A stretch of 19,154 nucleotides of DNA from CAWCLK01 sp963796225 (GTDB lineage Bacteria > Actinomycetota > Nitriliruptoria > Nitriliruptorales > Nitriliruptoraceae). Positions 6,175 through 12,294 of the stretch are shown here, one piece after another. The notes under the pieces are model-generated. The model searched no databases. It was not told the origin of the DNA and worked only from the letters and a program-made list of their open reading frames with translations. A program made the translations under genes and the position numbers. The stretch covers positions 1-19,154 of the forward strand of contig CAWCLK010000061.1 in NCBI GenBank assembly GCA_963796225.1, given 5' to 3'. The number at the start of each line of letters is the position of its first letter. The first letter of the stretch is position 1.

Positions 6175-8001
6175 GTGGACGGTGGAGCCGGTGACGGCGC
6201 GGTGGTCGGGCGCACCCGCGGTGTGCGGCGCGTCTTCGGCACCACCGTGGCGCTCGACGGCGTCGACGTCGACCTGCGTCCCGGCATCACGGGGCTGGTC
6301 GGCCCCAACGGGGCGGGCAAGTCCACCCTGATCGGCCTGCTGCTCGGGCTGGACCGGCCCGACGCCGGCACGGTCGAGCTGCTCGGGCTGGATCCCGCCC
6401 ACACCGGACCTGCGGTCCGCGCCCGCGTCGGCTACGCCCCCGAGTACGACGCGCTGCCGCCCGACGTGCGCGCCCAGGACCTCGTTCGCCTCATCGGCGA
6501 GCTGCACGGCCTCGACGCCCACACGGCCCTCGAGCGTGCCTCGGACGTGCTGCAACGCCTCGGGCTGGGGGAGGAGCGGCTGCGCGAGATCGGCACCCTG
6601 TCCACCGGCCAGAAGCAGCGCGTGAAGCTGGCCCAGGCGATCGTGCACGACCCGGCGCTGGTGCTGCTCGACGAACCCACCGACGGGCTGGACCCGCTGC
6701 AGCGGGCCGAGATGCTCGACCTCGTGGTGGCGCTCGCCGACGAGCAGGACCTCGACGTGCTGGTGTCGTCGCACCTGCTCGCCGACCTCGAACGCATCTG
6801 CGACCACCTCGTCGTGCTGCGTGACGGGCGCGTGATCGACCAACGGGAGGTCGCCGGCGCGGCCGTGGGCACCGAGCTGCTGCTCGAGACCGTCCGCCCC
6901 GCCGAGCCGGTCCGCGCGCGCCTGGACGCCGCCGGGGTCGCCGTGACCGTCACCGGGGACATGGCGCTGGTCGTGGACGGCACCGACCCGGCCGTGATCG
7001 ACCTGCTCCGCGACGCCGTCGCCGACACCGGCGTCGGGCTGCGATCGCTCGCGCCCCGCCGCGTGTCGCTCGAGGACCTGGTGCTCGGCGAGCTCGCCGC
7101 GCCACCTCCGCCGCCGCTCCGAGGGGAGCGTCCCGTGAGCCAGCTCCCGGTCGAGGACGCGCGCCTGGTCGATCGCTCGCTCGCGCGGGTCGAGCAGCGG
7201 CGGGGCGTCGGCACGTCGATGGCCGCGCTCATGCGCCACACGGCCCGTCGCATCCTCGGGCTGCGTCGGCCCCTGCGCTACAAGCTGCTGCCGCTGGTGT
7301 TCGCGGGCATCGCCTACCTGCCCGCCATCGGGTTCCTGGCCCTGGTCGCCCTCCTCCCCGGCGAGATCGCCGGGGAGGTCGTGCCCGCGCCGGACGACTT
7401 CTACGGGTCGATCCTGTTCGCGGTGATCCTGTTCACCGCGCTGGCCGGCCCGCAGGTGCTCTGCCCCGACCGTCGCCACCGCACCCTGGGGCTGATCCTT
7501 GCCAGCCCGCTGGACCGCACCACCTACCTCGTGGCCAGCGCCGGGGCGCTGGTCGGCGTCCTGTTCCTGGTGACCCTCGGCCCGCCGCTCGTGGGGCAGG
7601 TCGGGCTGGCGCTGCTGGACGTGCCCGGACCTGCGCTGCCGCTGCTGCTGGTCCGGGTGGTCGCCAGCGGGGCGGTGCTGTCCCTGCTGCTCGGCATGGT
7701 CGGGATCGCCGGGGCCAGCCTGACCGACCGGCGGGCCTTCGCGTCCGCCGGCATCTTCCTGACGCTGGTCGGGCTGGGCGTGGTCAGCGAGGTGCTCGTC
7801 GAAGCGCTCGACGCACCCGGCTGGATCCGCGTGGTCGACGTGGTGACCCTCGGCATGTCCCTGGTGGGGCGCATCCATGGCGCCGTCGACGAGCTGGCCG
7901 ACGTGGCCACCTGGGCGCTGGTGGTCGCCGCACTCGCGTGGGTGGTCGGGCTCGCGGCCCTGACCCACTGGCGCTACCGGCGCCTGGCGGTCGTGCGATG
8001 A
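6175..8001 (+). CDS. ABC exporter: ATPase followed in frame by an ABC-2-type permease (apparent fusion, possibly two genes)
   Basis: The 608-residue reading begins at GTG 6175, chosen for the ribosome site AGGAG at 6165-6169. Residues 1 to about 290 are an ABC ATPase: Walker A GPNGAGKST 43-51, signature LSTGQKQ 142-148, Walker B LVLLDEP 162-168, H-loop H199. After a Pro/Arg-rich linker, residues about 345-608 form a six-helix permease ending RYRRLAVVR. The linker is suspicious. At 7135 there is a GTG with ribosome site GGGGAG six bases upstream, and a TGA in the next frame overlaps it (GTGA). Just before that, the next frame has perfect G/C third positions while the linker frame does not. One extra base near 7100-7106 would explain this. 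The real layout may be an ATPase (6175-7138) and a 288-residue permease (7135-8001). The stop overlaps the next ATG as ATGA. Confidence 0.85.
   Translation: MDGGAGDGAVVGRTRGVRRVFGTTVALDGVDVDLRPGITGLVGPNGAGKSTLIGLLLGLDRPDAGTVELLGLDPAHTGPAVRARVGYAPEYDALPPDVRAQDLVRLIGELHGLDAHTALERASDVLQRLGLGEERLREIGTLSTGQKQRVKLAQAIVHDPALVLLDEPTDGLDPLQRAEMLDLVVALADEQDLDVLVSSHLLADLERICDHLVVLRDGRVIDQREVAGAAVGTELLLETVRPAEPVRARLDAAGVAVTVTGDMALVVDGTDPAVIDLLRDAVADTGVGLRSLAPRRVSLEDLVLGELAAPPPPPLRGERPVSQLPVEDARLVDRSLARVEQRRGVGTSMAALMRHTARRILGLRRPLRYKLLPLVFAGIAYLPAIGFLALVALLPGEIAGEVVPAPDDFYGSILFAVILFTALAGPQVLCPDRRHRTLGLILASPLDRTTYLVASAGALVGVLFLVTLGPPLVGQVGLALLDVPGPALPLLLVRVVASGAVLSLLLGMVGIAGASLTDRRAFASAGIFLTLVGLGVVSEVLVEALDAPGWIRVVDVVTLGMSLVGRIHGAVDELADVATWALVVAALAWVVGLAALTHWRYRRLAVVR
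7123..7138 (+). promoter_or_regulatory. Internal ribosome site and possible true start of the permease
   Basis: GGGGAG at 7123-7128 is followed after six bases by GTG 7135-7137, in frame with the permease. TGA 7136-7138 in the +1 frame overlaps it. This is the classic arrangement of two coupled genes and is unexpected inside a genuine fusion protein. Confidence 0.5.
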
Positions 8002-8928
8002 GCGCCGACGCCCCGCCGATCGAGGTCACCGAGCTGTCCCGCTGGTACCGCGACGTCGTCGCGCTGACCCGCGTCTCCTTCCACGTCGGCCCGGGGGTCA
8101 CGGGGCTCCTCGGTCCCAACGGGGCGGGAAAGACGTCGCTGCTGCGCGTGCTGGTGGGCCTGCACCCCGCCTCGGAGGGGCAGGTCCGCATCCACGGCCG
8201 GGACCCACGACGGGACCCGGCGGTGTTCCGCCGGTTGGGCTACGTCCCCGAGGCCGAGGCGGTCCCCGAGGCCGTGCCGGCGCGGACGCTTCGTCCGCGT
8301 GCTGGCGGTGCAGCACGGCCTCGCCGACGTCGACGCCGCTGCGGCACGCGCCCTGGAACGGGTCGGCATGGACCCCTCGGACCGGCGGCCGCTGGGCACC
8401 TACTCCAAGGGCATGCGCCAGCGCGTGAAGGTGGCGGCCGCCCTCGTCCACGACCCCGACGTCCTCGTCCTCGACGAACCACTCAACGGCCTGGACCCCA
8501 CGGGGCGGCTGGCCATCATGGACCTGCTGCGCGACCTCGGCGCCGAGGGCCGCTGCGTGCTGGTCTCGTCCCACGTGCTGCACGAGGTCGAGCGGCTGGC
8601 CGACCGTGTGCTCGTGCTGGTGCAGGGACGCCTGGCCGCCGAAGGGCCCCACCGGGCCATCCGCGACCTCATGGACGACCGGCCGCGCCGCATCCGCGTC
8701 CGCACCGACGCGCCCCACGCCCTCGGGGCCGCGCTGCTCGGCCGGGCGGTGGCGGGGCGGGTCGAGGTCCTCGACGACGCGGTGCTGGTGGACACGTCCG
8801 CCAGCATCGCCTTCCGCGACGAGCTCGCGGGCATCGCGCGGGACGCCGGGGCGCGCCTGTTCGAGGTGGCGCCGCTGGACGAGGGCCTCGACAGCGTGTT
8901 CACCTACCTGGTCGAACGGGGGCGATGA
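7998..8928 (+). CDS. Second ABC transporter ATPase, one-base frameshift as read
   Basis: An ABC-2-type exporter ATPase; corrected length is 309 residues. Walker A GPNGAGKT is at 39-46, the Q-loop region GYVPEAEAVPE at 81-91, the signature YSKGMRQ at 135-141, Walker B VLVLDEP at about 155-161, then GLDPTGR and the H-loop SSHVLHE. The frame changes after residue 97 (ACG 8286-8288). An extra base, C8289 or equivalent, must be dropped to join VPEAVPART to FVRVLAVQHGLADV. Everything after that is intact to TGA 8926-8928. Its ATG overlaps the stop of the preceding permease (ATGA), and the next permease starts one base past its own stop, so translational coupling is likely. The C-terminal 80 residues resemble the regulatory tail common in ABC-2 ATPases. 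I consider the frameshift a probable sequence error. Confidence 0.87.
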
Positions 8929-8929
8929 C

Positions 8930-9631
8930 GTGGGTGCGCTGACCGGACTGCTGTGGCGCCAGCACGCCAGCCGCGGGCGACTGCTCGCCGTCGGCGCGGT
9001 CGGCGCCGTCGTGGTGCTGCTGGCCGTCGCCATCGCCGTCGGGGACGGCGGGGTCACCGCCGCGCGCGGGCTGGTCGAGGAGGCCGGGTTCGCCCTGCTG
9101 GTCCCCGTCACCGCCGTGGTGTTCGCCACGTCCGTGCTGGGGGACCCCGCCGACGACGGCACGCTCGGGTTCTGGCTGACCACGCCCCAGCCCCGGTGGC
9201 GCCTGGCGCTGCCCGGCCTGGTCGCCACCACGGCGACCGTCGTGCCCCTGGCGGTGGTGCCGCTGGTCGCCGCCCTCGGCGTCAACGGCGCCGACCTCGG
9301 CAGCCTCGCCGCCGTCGCCGTGGCCGGGGGACTGGCCGCCGCGGCGTACGCGTCGGTGTTCACCGCCCTCGGGGTGCGCTTCCGACGGGCCCTGTTGGCC
9401 GGCCTGGGCTACGTCGCCGTCTGGGAGGGCATCGTCGCCCGCTTCGGCACCGGCCTGGCTCGCCTGTCGGTGCGCCAGTACGCGCTGAGCCTGTACGACG
9501 CCCTGCGGGGCGCGGCGTCCCGCAGCGGGGGCGTGGCGGGCTCCACGGCCGTGCTGGTGCTGCTCGGCCTGGTGCTGGTCGGGGCGATGGCGACCACATG
9601 GTTCCTGCGGACGCACGAGTCCCGCGAGTGA
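8930..9631 (+). CDS. ABC-2-type permease subunit
   Basis: A 233-residue membrane protein with six hydrophobic segments, typical of short ABC-2 permeases. Recognisable features are the cytosolic N-terminus LTGLLWRQHASRG, the loop DPADDGTLGFWLTTPQPRW after helix 2 (the common D-x-x-x-G-T-L-x-[FL] block where the coupling helix lies), and a final helix ending THESRE. GTG 8930 is preferred because GGGGG at 8918-8922 stands seven bases upstream and the start lies one base after the preceding ATPase stop. It closes a four-module cluster (ATPase, permease, ATPase, permease). It converges on lexA, leaving only seven bases between the stop codons and no terminator hairpin. Substrate unknown. Confidence 0.82.
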   Translation: MGALTGLLWRQHASRGRLLAVGAVGAVVVLLAVAIAVGDGGVTAARGLVEEAGFALLVPVTAVVFATSVLGDPADDGTLGFWLTTPQPRWRLALPGLVATTATVVPLAVVPLVAALGVNGADLGSLAAVAVAGGLAAAAYASVFTALGVRFRRALLAGLGYVAVWEGIVARFGTGLARLSVRQYALSLYDALRGAASRSGGVAGSTAVLVLLGLVLVGAMATTWFLRTHESRE

Positions 9632-9638
9632 GCCGCCG

Positions 9639-10280
9639 TCAGCGCACCGAGCGCAGCACGGCGGTGACCTTGCCCATCACGCGGGCGTCCTGGTCGGCGG
9701 TGACCGGGATGGGGTCGTAGGACTCGTTGGCCGGGTCCAGCCAGACCTCGCCGGCCTTCGTGCGGCGGAAGAACTTCACCGTCGCCTCGCCGTCGATGAG
9801 CGCGGCGCACATCTCGCCCTGCTCGACCGTGGGCTGTTCGCGCACGACGACGTAGTCCCCGTCGAACACCCCGGCCTCGATCATCGAGTCCCCGCGCACC
9901 CGGAGCATGAACAGCGTCCCGTCGCCGACGAGGTCCTTGGGCAGCGGGTAGACGGATTCGACCGACTGCTCGGCCACGATCGGGCCACCGGCGGCGATCT
10001 CACCCACGAGCGGCACGTGGCGGGCGTGTTCGGCGGGGATGTCGGGCAGGAAGTCCCCGGAGCGCGACAGCTCGAGCGCCCGCGGCTTGGTCGGGTCGCG
10101 ACGCAGGAAGCCCTTGGCCTCGAGCGTGGCCAGCTGGGCGTGGACCGACGACGGGGACGCCAGCCCCACGGCCTCGCCGATCTCGCGCACCGACGGCGGG
10201 TACCCGTGCGCCGCCTGGTGTTCGTGGAGCATGTCCAGGATCGCGCGCTGGCGGTCGGTGAGCTCGTCGATCTCTCCCAC
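9639..10280 (-). CDS. lexA: LexA repressor of the SOS response
   Basis: LexA represses DNA-repair genes and is inactivated by RecA-stimulated self-cleavage. The 213-residue product has an N-terminal winged helix (ELTDRQRAILDMLHEH; SVREIGEAVGLASPSSVHAQL; LEAKGFLRRD). The scissile bond is A97-G98 in GEIAAGGP, with catalytic S132 in RGDSM and K169 in ATVKFF. All key residues are present, so autocleavage should work. GTG 10280 is chosen because GGAG stands five bases upstream (10286-10289, complement) and homologous sequence begins there; an open frame continues upstream through the control region but is not coding-like. Its control region carries four LexA boxes, so autoregulation is expected. 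Confidence 0.96.
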   Translation of the reverse strand: MGEIDELTDRQRAILDMLHEHQAAHGYPPSVREIGEAVGLASPSSVHAQLATLEAKGFLRRDPTKPRALELSRSGDFLPDIPAEHARHVPLVGEIAAGGPIVAEQSVESVYPLPKDLVGDGTLFMLRVRGDSMIEAGVFDGDYVVVREQPTVEQGEMCAALIDGEATVKFFRRTKAGEVWLDPANESYDPIPVTADQDARVMGKVTAVLRSVR

Positions 10281-10371
10281 GATGACTCCGTCCCATGTGA
10301 TGCGCCGATGGGTGCGCCGACGTGGTGCGTCCGGTGACGCGTGTCGGGGCCACGGGGGAGTGGCGCCGCCA

Positions 10372-10385
10372 CGAACAGGCGTTCG
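10372..10385. promoter_or_regulatory. LexA (SOS) box 1
   Basis: CGAACAGGCGTTCG is a perfect CGAAC-N4-GTTCG palindrome, the actinobacterial LexA operator form. It lies just downstream of the proposed lexA -10 hexamer, over the predicted transcription start, so LexA bound here should block lexA transcription. Confidence 0.85.
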
Positions 10386-10393
10386 ACGTCCGC

Positions 10394-10423
10394 ACGGTAA
10401 CACGACCGAGCGCGCGATGCGAA
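10394..10423 (-). promoter_or_regulatory. Candidate lexA promoter (-35 / -10)
   Basis: On the reverse strand TTCGCA (10418-10423) and TACCGT (10394-10399) are separated by 18 bases; TACCGT fits TANNNT. SOS box 2 overlaps the -35 and box 1 the start region. The leader to GTG 10280 would be about 105 bases. The position is plausible, but the -35 match is only moderate. Confidence 0.45.
10396..10405. repeat. 10-bp direct repeat GGTAACACGA, copy 1
   Basis: This decamer recurs exactly at 10476-10485, so the two copies are 80 bp apart. Copy 1 overlaps the proposed lexA -10 element. Its role is unknown. Confidence 0.6.
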
Positions 10424-10433
10424 CACCTGTTCG
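10420..10433. promoter_or_regulatory. LexA (SOS) box 2
   Basis: CGAACACCTGTTCG is a perfect CGAAC-N4-GTTCG palindrome. It overlaps the candidate -35 of lexA. Its centre is 48 bp from box 1 and 31 bp from box 3. Confidence 0.88.
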
Positions 10434-10442
10434 TGGATTCGC

Positions 10443-10472
10443 TTGACGGCCGAACATCCGTTCGGCTTCACT
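10443..10472 (+). promoter_or_regulatory. Candidate promoter for the LysM gene
   Basis: TTGACG (10443-10448) matches the -35 consensus in five of six positions. A weak -10, TTCACT (10467-10472), follows after 18 bases. SOS box 3 fills the spacer exactly, a textbook operator position. A second candidate -10, TAGCGT, lies at 10572-10577 with GTGACG at 10547-10552. Which one is used cannot be told from sequence. Confidence 0.35.
10451..10464. promoter_or_regulatory. LexA (SOS) box 3
   Basis: CGAACATCCGTTCG is a perfect CGAAC-N4-GTTCG palindrome, and the symmetry extends to GCCGAACATCCGTTCGGC (10449-10466). It has the longest arms of the four boxes and sits in the spacer of the candidate LysM-gene promoter. 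Confidence 0.88.
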
Positions 10473-10475
10473 GGA

Positions 10476-10485
10476 GGTAACACGA
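10476..10485. repeat. 10-bp direct repeat GGTAACACGA, copy 2
   Basis: An exact copy of 10396-10405. Its last three bases run into SOS box 4. Read on the reverse strand it gives TCGTGTTACC, so both copies place a TTACC-like element next to a LexA box in the lexA direction. Confidence 0.6.
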
Positions 10486-10496
10486 ACACCTGTACG
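10483..10496. promoter_or_regulatory. LexA (SOS) box 4 (one mismatch)
   Basis: CGAACACCTGTACG differs from the palindrome by one base (GTACG for GTTCG) and shares 11 bases with box 2. Its centre is 32 bp from box 3, about three helical turns, the same spacing as boxes 2 to 3. Confidence 0.65.
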
Positions 10497-10637
10497 AACA
10501 GTGGCCCCACCAGCACCACCGTCCTCTCGAACCCCGGACGAGCCCCGTGACGAGATGTCACACCCCGTCCGTAGCGTCGACACCGACACCGAGATCGACC
10601 GAGAACCCACTCGCCTTCCCCGCAAAAAGGACCCGAC

Positions 10638-11147
10638 ATGGCCGCCGCGCTGGCCCACGATCCCCTCACCCGCACCGCGCCCCGCCGTGGTGTGGCCCCG
10701 GTGGCGCTGCGCGTCGCGCGCCCCGCGGACGTCGAGGTCGACCTCGACGCCGCCTGGGCCGACGCGCTGGCCCCCCACCGGATCGCCGACGAGCGGGACG
10801 CCCACGTCGCCCCGGTGATCGACCTGGACGCGCACCGTGCCCCGTCGCCCCGCGTGGCCCGGGCCCGGCGCGTCGGGGTCCTGTTCGTGCTGGCGCTCGC
10901 CGTGCTGCTGGCCCTCGGGGCCGGGGCGATGATCGCCGACGCCGACGGACCGACACCGGTGGGCCAGACCGTCACGGTCCAGCCGGGCGAGACCCTCTGG
11001 GACGTCGCCGTGGCCCACACGCCCGACGGGGTCGACCCCCGCGCGACGCTGGACCAGCTCCGCGACCTCAACGGCCTGACCGGTACGCAGGTGCCGGCCT
11101 GGACCCCGGTGGTCCTGCCGGCCGACTCGAACGCGACGGCTGGCTGA
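10638..11147 (+). CDS. Membrane-anchored LysM protein, probable SOS-induced cell-division suppressor
   Basis: A 169-residue protein with a cytosolic N-terminus rich in Ala/Asp/Arg, a basic stretch RVARARR just before one membrane helix (about 79-100), then an extracytoplasmic LysM domain (about 110-160: QTVTVQPGETLWDVA ... LRDLNGLTGTQVPAWTPVVLP). LysM domains bind peptidoglycan. Small LysM membrane proteins encoded divergently from lexA are known SOS-induced division inhibitors or wall enzymes (YneA in Bacillus; Rv2719c/ChiZ in Mycobacterium). This position and architecture match, and the gene shares a control region with four LexA boxes. ATG 10638 has a good ribosome site, AAAAAGGA at 10624-10631. 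No hydrolase motif is visible in the N-terminal part, so division arrest by binding is a more likely mode than wall cleavage; that is inference. Confidence 0.82.
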   Translation: MAAALAHDPLTRTAPRRGVAPVALRVARPADVEVDLDAAWADALAPHRIADERDAHVAPVIDLDAHRAPSPRVARARRVGVLFVLALAVLLALGAGAMIADADGPTPVGQTVTVQPGETLWDVAVAHTPDGVDPRATLDQLRDLNGLTGTQVPAWTPVVLPADSNATAG

Positions 11148-11154
11148 CCGCGAC

Positions 11155-11173
11155 GGCCGGCGGACCGCCGGCC
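11155..11173. terminator. Small GC hairpin after the LysM gene
   Basis: GGCCGGCGG (11155-11163) and CCGCCGGCC (11165-11173) are perfect complements around a single base. In RNA this would form about a 7-8 bp stem. It begins eight bases after the LysM stop and just before the larger hairpin. Confidence 0.45.
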
Positions 11174-11175
11174 CC

Positions 11176-11217
11176 ACGACGTGGCGGGGCGCTGGGGAAG
11201 GCGCCTCGCCACGTCGT
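11176..11217. terminator. Bidirectional terminator hairpin between the LysM gene and nrdR
   Basis: Two 17-base arms, 11176-11192 and 11201-11217 (core ACGACGTGGCG and CGCCACGTCGT), pair with one G-U position around the 8-base loop TGGGGAAG. The genes on either side converge (stops at 11147 and 11245), so it can serve both. No T-tract. Confidence 0.8.
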
Positions 11218-11244
11218 CACGTTCCGCCCCGCCCCGCTCCGCGA

Positions 11245-11709
11245 TCAGGTCTTGGGCGGGGCGTCCTTGCGCAGGTGCACCAGCTCCTTCTCGAAGTCCT
11301 CGGGACCCTGGAAGTCCTTGTAGACCGAGGCGTAGCGCACGTAGGCGACCGGGTCGAGGTCACGCAGCTGGGTCAGGACCTGCAGGCCGACCTGCTCGGA
11401 GCTGACCTCAACCTCCCCGTAGGACCGGATCACCGCCTCGACCTCGGACGCGGCGCGTTCGAGCTCCTCGGTCGGCACCCGCCCCTTGGCGGCCCGGACC
11501 ATGCCGTCCAGCACCTTCTGGCGCGAGAACGGCATCACGACGCCCGAGCGCTTGCGCACCGCGATCCCCGGGGCCTCCACACGCTCGAAGGTGGTGAACC
11601 GCGCCCCGCACGAGCGGCACTCGCGGCGGCGACGCACGGCGCTGCCGTCGTCGGCCGGCCGGGAGTCGACGACCCGGTCGTCGTCGGTCCCGCAGGTGGG
11701 GCAACGCAC
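11245..11709 (-). CDS. nrdR: Transcriptional regulator NrdR (ribonucleotide reductase repressor)
   Basis: NrdR senses ATP/dATP and represses ribonucleotide reductase genes. The 154-residue product begins MRCPTCG at GTG 11709. The zinc-ribbon cysteines are C3, C6, C31 and C34 (CPTC ... CRSC), followed by RRRRECRSCGARFTTFERVE and then the ATP-cone (VRKRSGVVMPFSRQKVLDGM ... SVYKDFQ). The length is normal. An in-frame upstream extension to a TTG at 11754 adds a Ser/Pro tail absent from the family; GTG 11709 has AGGA nine bases upstream. No ribonucleotide reductase gene is adjacent in this window, although nrdR is often next to nrdJ or lexA in actinobacteria. A TAGCGT hexamer at 11754-11759 (complement) is a candidate -10. 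Confidence 0.95.
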   Translation of the reverse strand: MRCPTCGTDDDRVVDSRPADDGSAVRRRRECRSCGARFTTFERVEAPGIAVRKRSGVVMPFSRQKVLDGMVRAAKGRVPTEELERAASEVEAVIRSYGEVEVSSEQVGLQVLTQLRDLDPVAYVRYASVYKDFQGPEDFEKELVHLRKDAPPKT

Positions 11710-11753
11710 GCGGAAGGGTCCTGGGGAGGTCCGGGAGGAGGAGTGCACCGGCA

Positions 11754-11759
11754 ACGCTA
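11754..11759 (-). promoter_or_regulatory. Candidate -10 element of nrdR
   Basis: TAGCGT (reverse strand) fits TANNNT and lies about 45 bases before GTG 11709. The identical hexamer is found upstream of the small secreted protein gene, the racemase gene and, as a second candidate, the LysM gene. Confidence 0.35.
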
Positions 11760-11861
11760 CGCCGGGGCGGGGCGGGAACCGAACATCCGGAGCGGGAGGC
11801 GAGCGCCTCGGCCGGGCGTGCGCGAGACTTGCGCCTCGTGCCGCCGCCGGTGAGGTCGACC

Positions 11862-12263
11862 ATGGAGCACCCCGAGGTGATCGTCCCCGAGGACGTGTGG
11901 GACAGCCGTCCGTACGGCTTCGCCCAGGCCGTGGTCGTGCCCGCGGGTCGCGCGACGGTGCATGTCTCCGGGCAGGTGGGATGGACTCCCGAGGGCGGGG
12001 CGGCCGGGACGGACCTGGCCGCCCAGGTCCCCGTCGCCTTCGACAACCTCGCCCGGGTGCTCCGCGCGGCCGGCGGCGGTCTCGACGACGTCGTGACGCT
12101 GCGGATCTACGTCGTCGAGGCGGCCGGCGACGACCTCGCGCCGGTGGGGGACGCCCTGCGGACCCGCTTCGCGCGCCCCCCGGCCACCACCTGGATCCGG
12201 GTGGCCGGCCTGGCGGACGCCGCGATGCTGGTCGAGGTCGAGGCCACGGCGACGCTGCCCTGA
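11862..12263 (+). CDS. RidA / YjgF / UK114 family protein
   Basis: A 133-residue single-domain member of the RidA superfamily. RidA proper hydrolyses reactive imines/enamines such as 2-aminoacrylate. The fold signature is seen in WDSRPYGFAQAVVV, HVSGQVGWTPEG, QVPVAFDNLARVL, DVVTLRIYVV and the closing LVEVEATATL. The arginine that binds the substrate carboxylate in true RidA (R105 in E. coli, in PARSxVEV) appears replaced: the block here is PPATTWIRVAGL, with T at that place. This suggests a RidA-like subfamily without the standard deaminase site, so the function is open. ATG 11862 has GAGG six bases upstream. It is divergent from nrdR across 152 bp and convergent with the dehydratase gene. 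Confidence 0.82.
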   Translation: MEHPEVIVPEDVWDSRPYGFAQAVVVPAGRATVHVSGQVGWTPEGGAAGTDLAAQVPVAFDNLARVLRAAGGGLDDVVTLRIYVVEAAGDDLAPVGDALRTRFARPPATTWIRVAGLADAAMLVEVEATATLP

Positions 12264-12281
12264 CGGCGGCCGGCGCCGCCG
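12264..12281. terminator. Short hairpin between convergent RidA-family and dehydratase genes
   Basis: CGGCGGC (12264-12270) and GCCGCCG (12275-12281) pair around CGGC. It starts directly after the RidA-family stop and fills most of the 31-bp gap to the convergent stop at 12295. The stem is short, so this is moderate evidence. Confidence 0.5.
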
Positions 12282-12294
12282 GACGACGGGCCGC

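Noticed and set aside
6001..7968. A 655-codon open frame on the reverse strand opposite the first ABC gene
   Set aside because: It is Gln/His/Gly/Asp-rich with no domain pattern, and it lies exactly antisense to an ABC ATPase with all motifs. Long antisense frames are expected at this GC content.
10281..10637. Small ORFs inside the lexA-LysM intergenic region
   Set aside because: They are Arg/Thr/Pro-rich, lack ribosome sites, and overlap the LexA boxes and candidate promoters. The 357 bp are best explained as control region and leaders.
11780..11793. A possible LexA box upstream of nrdR (CGAACATCCG followed by GAGC)
   Set aside because: The left half matches SOS box 3, but the right half-site GTTCG is absent, so there is no palindrome.
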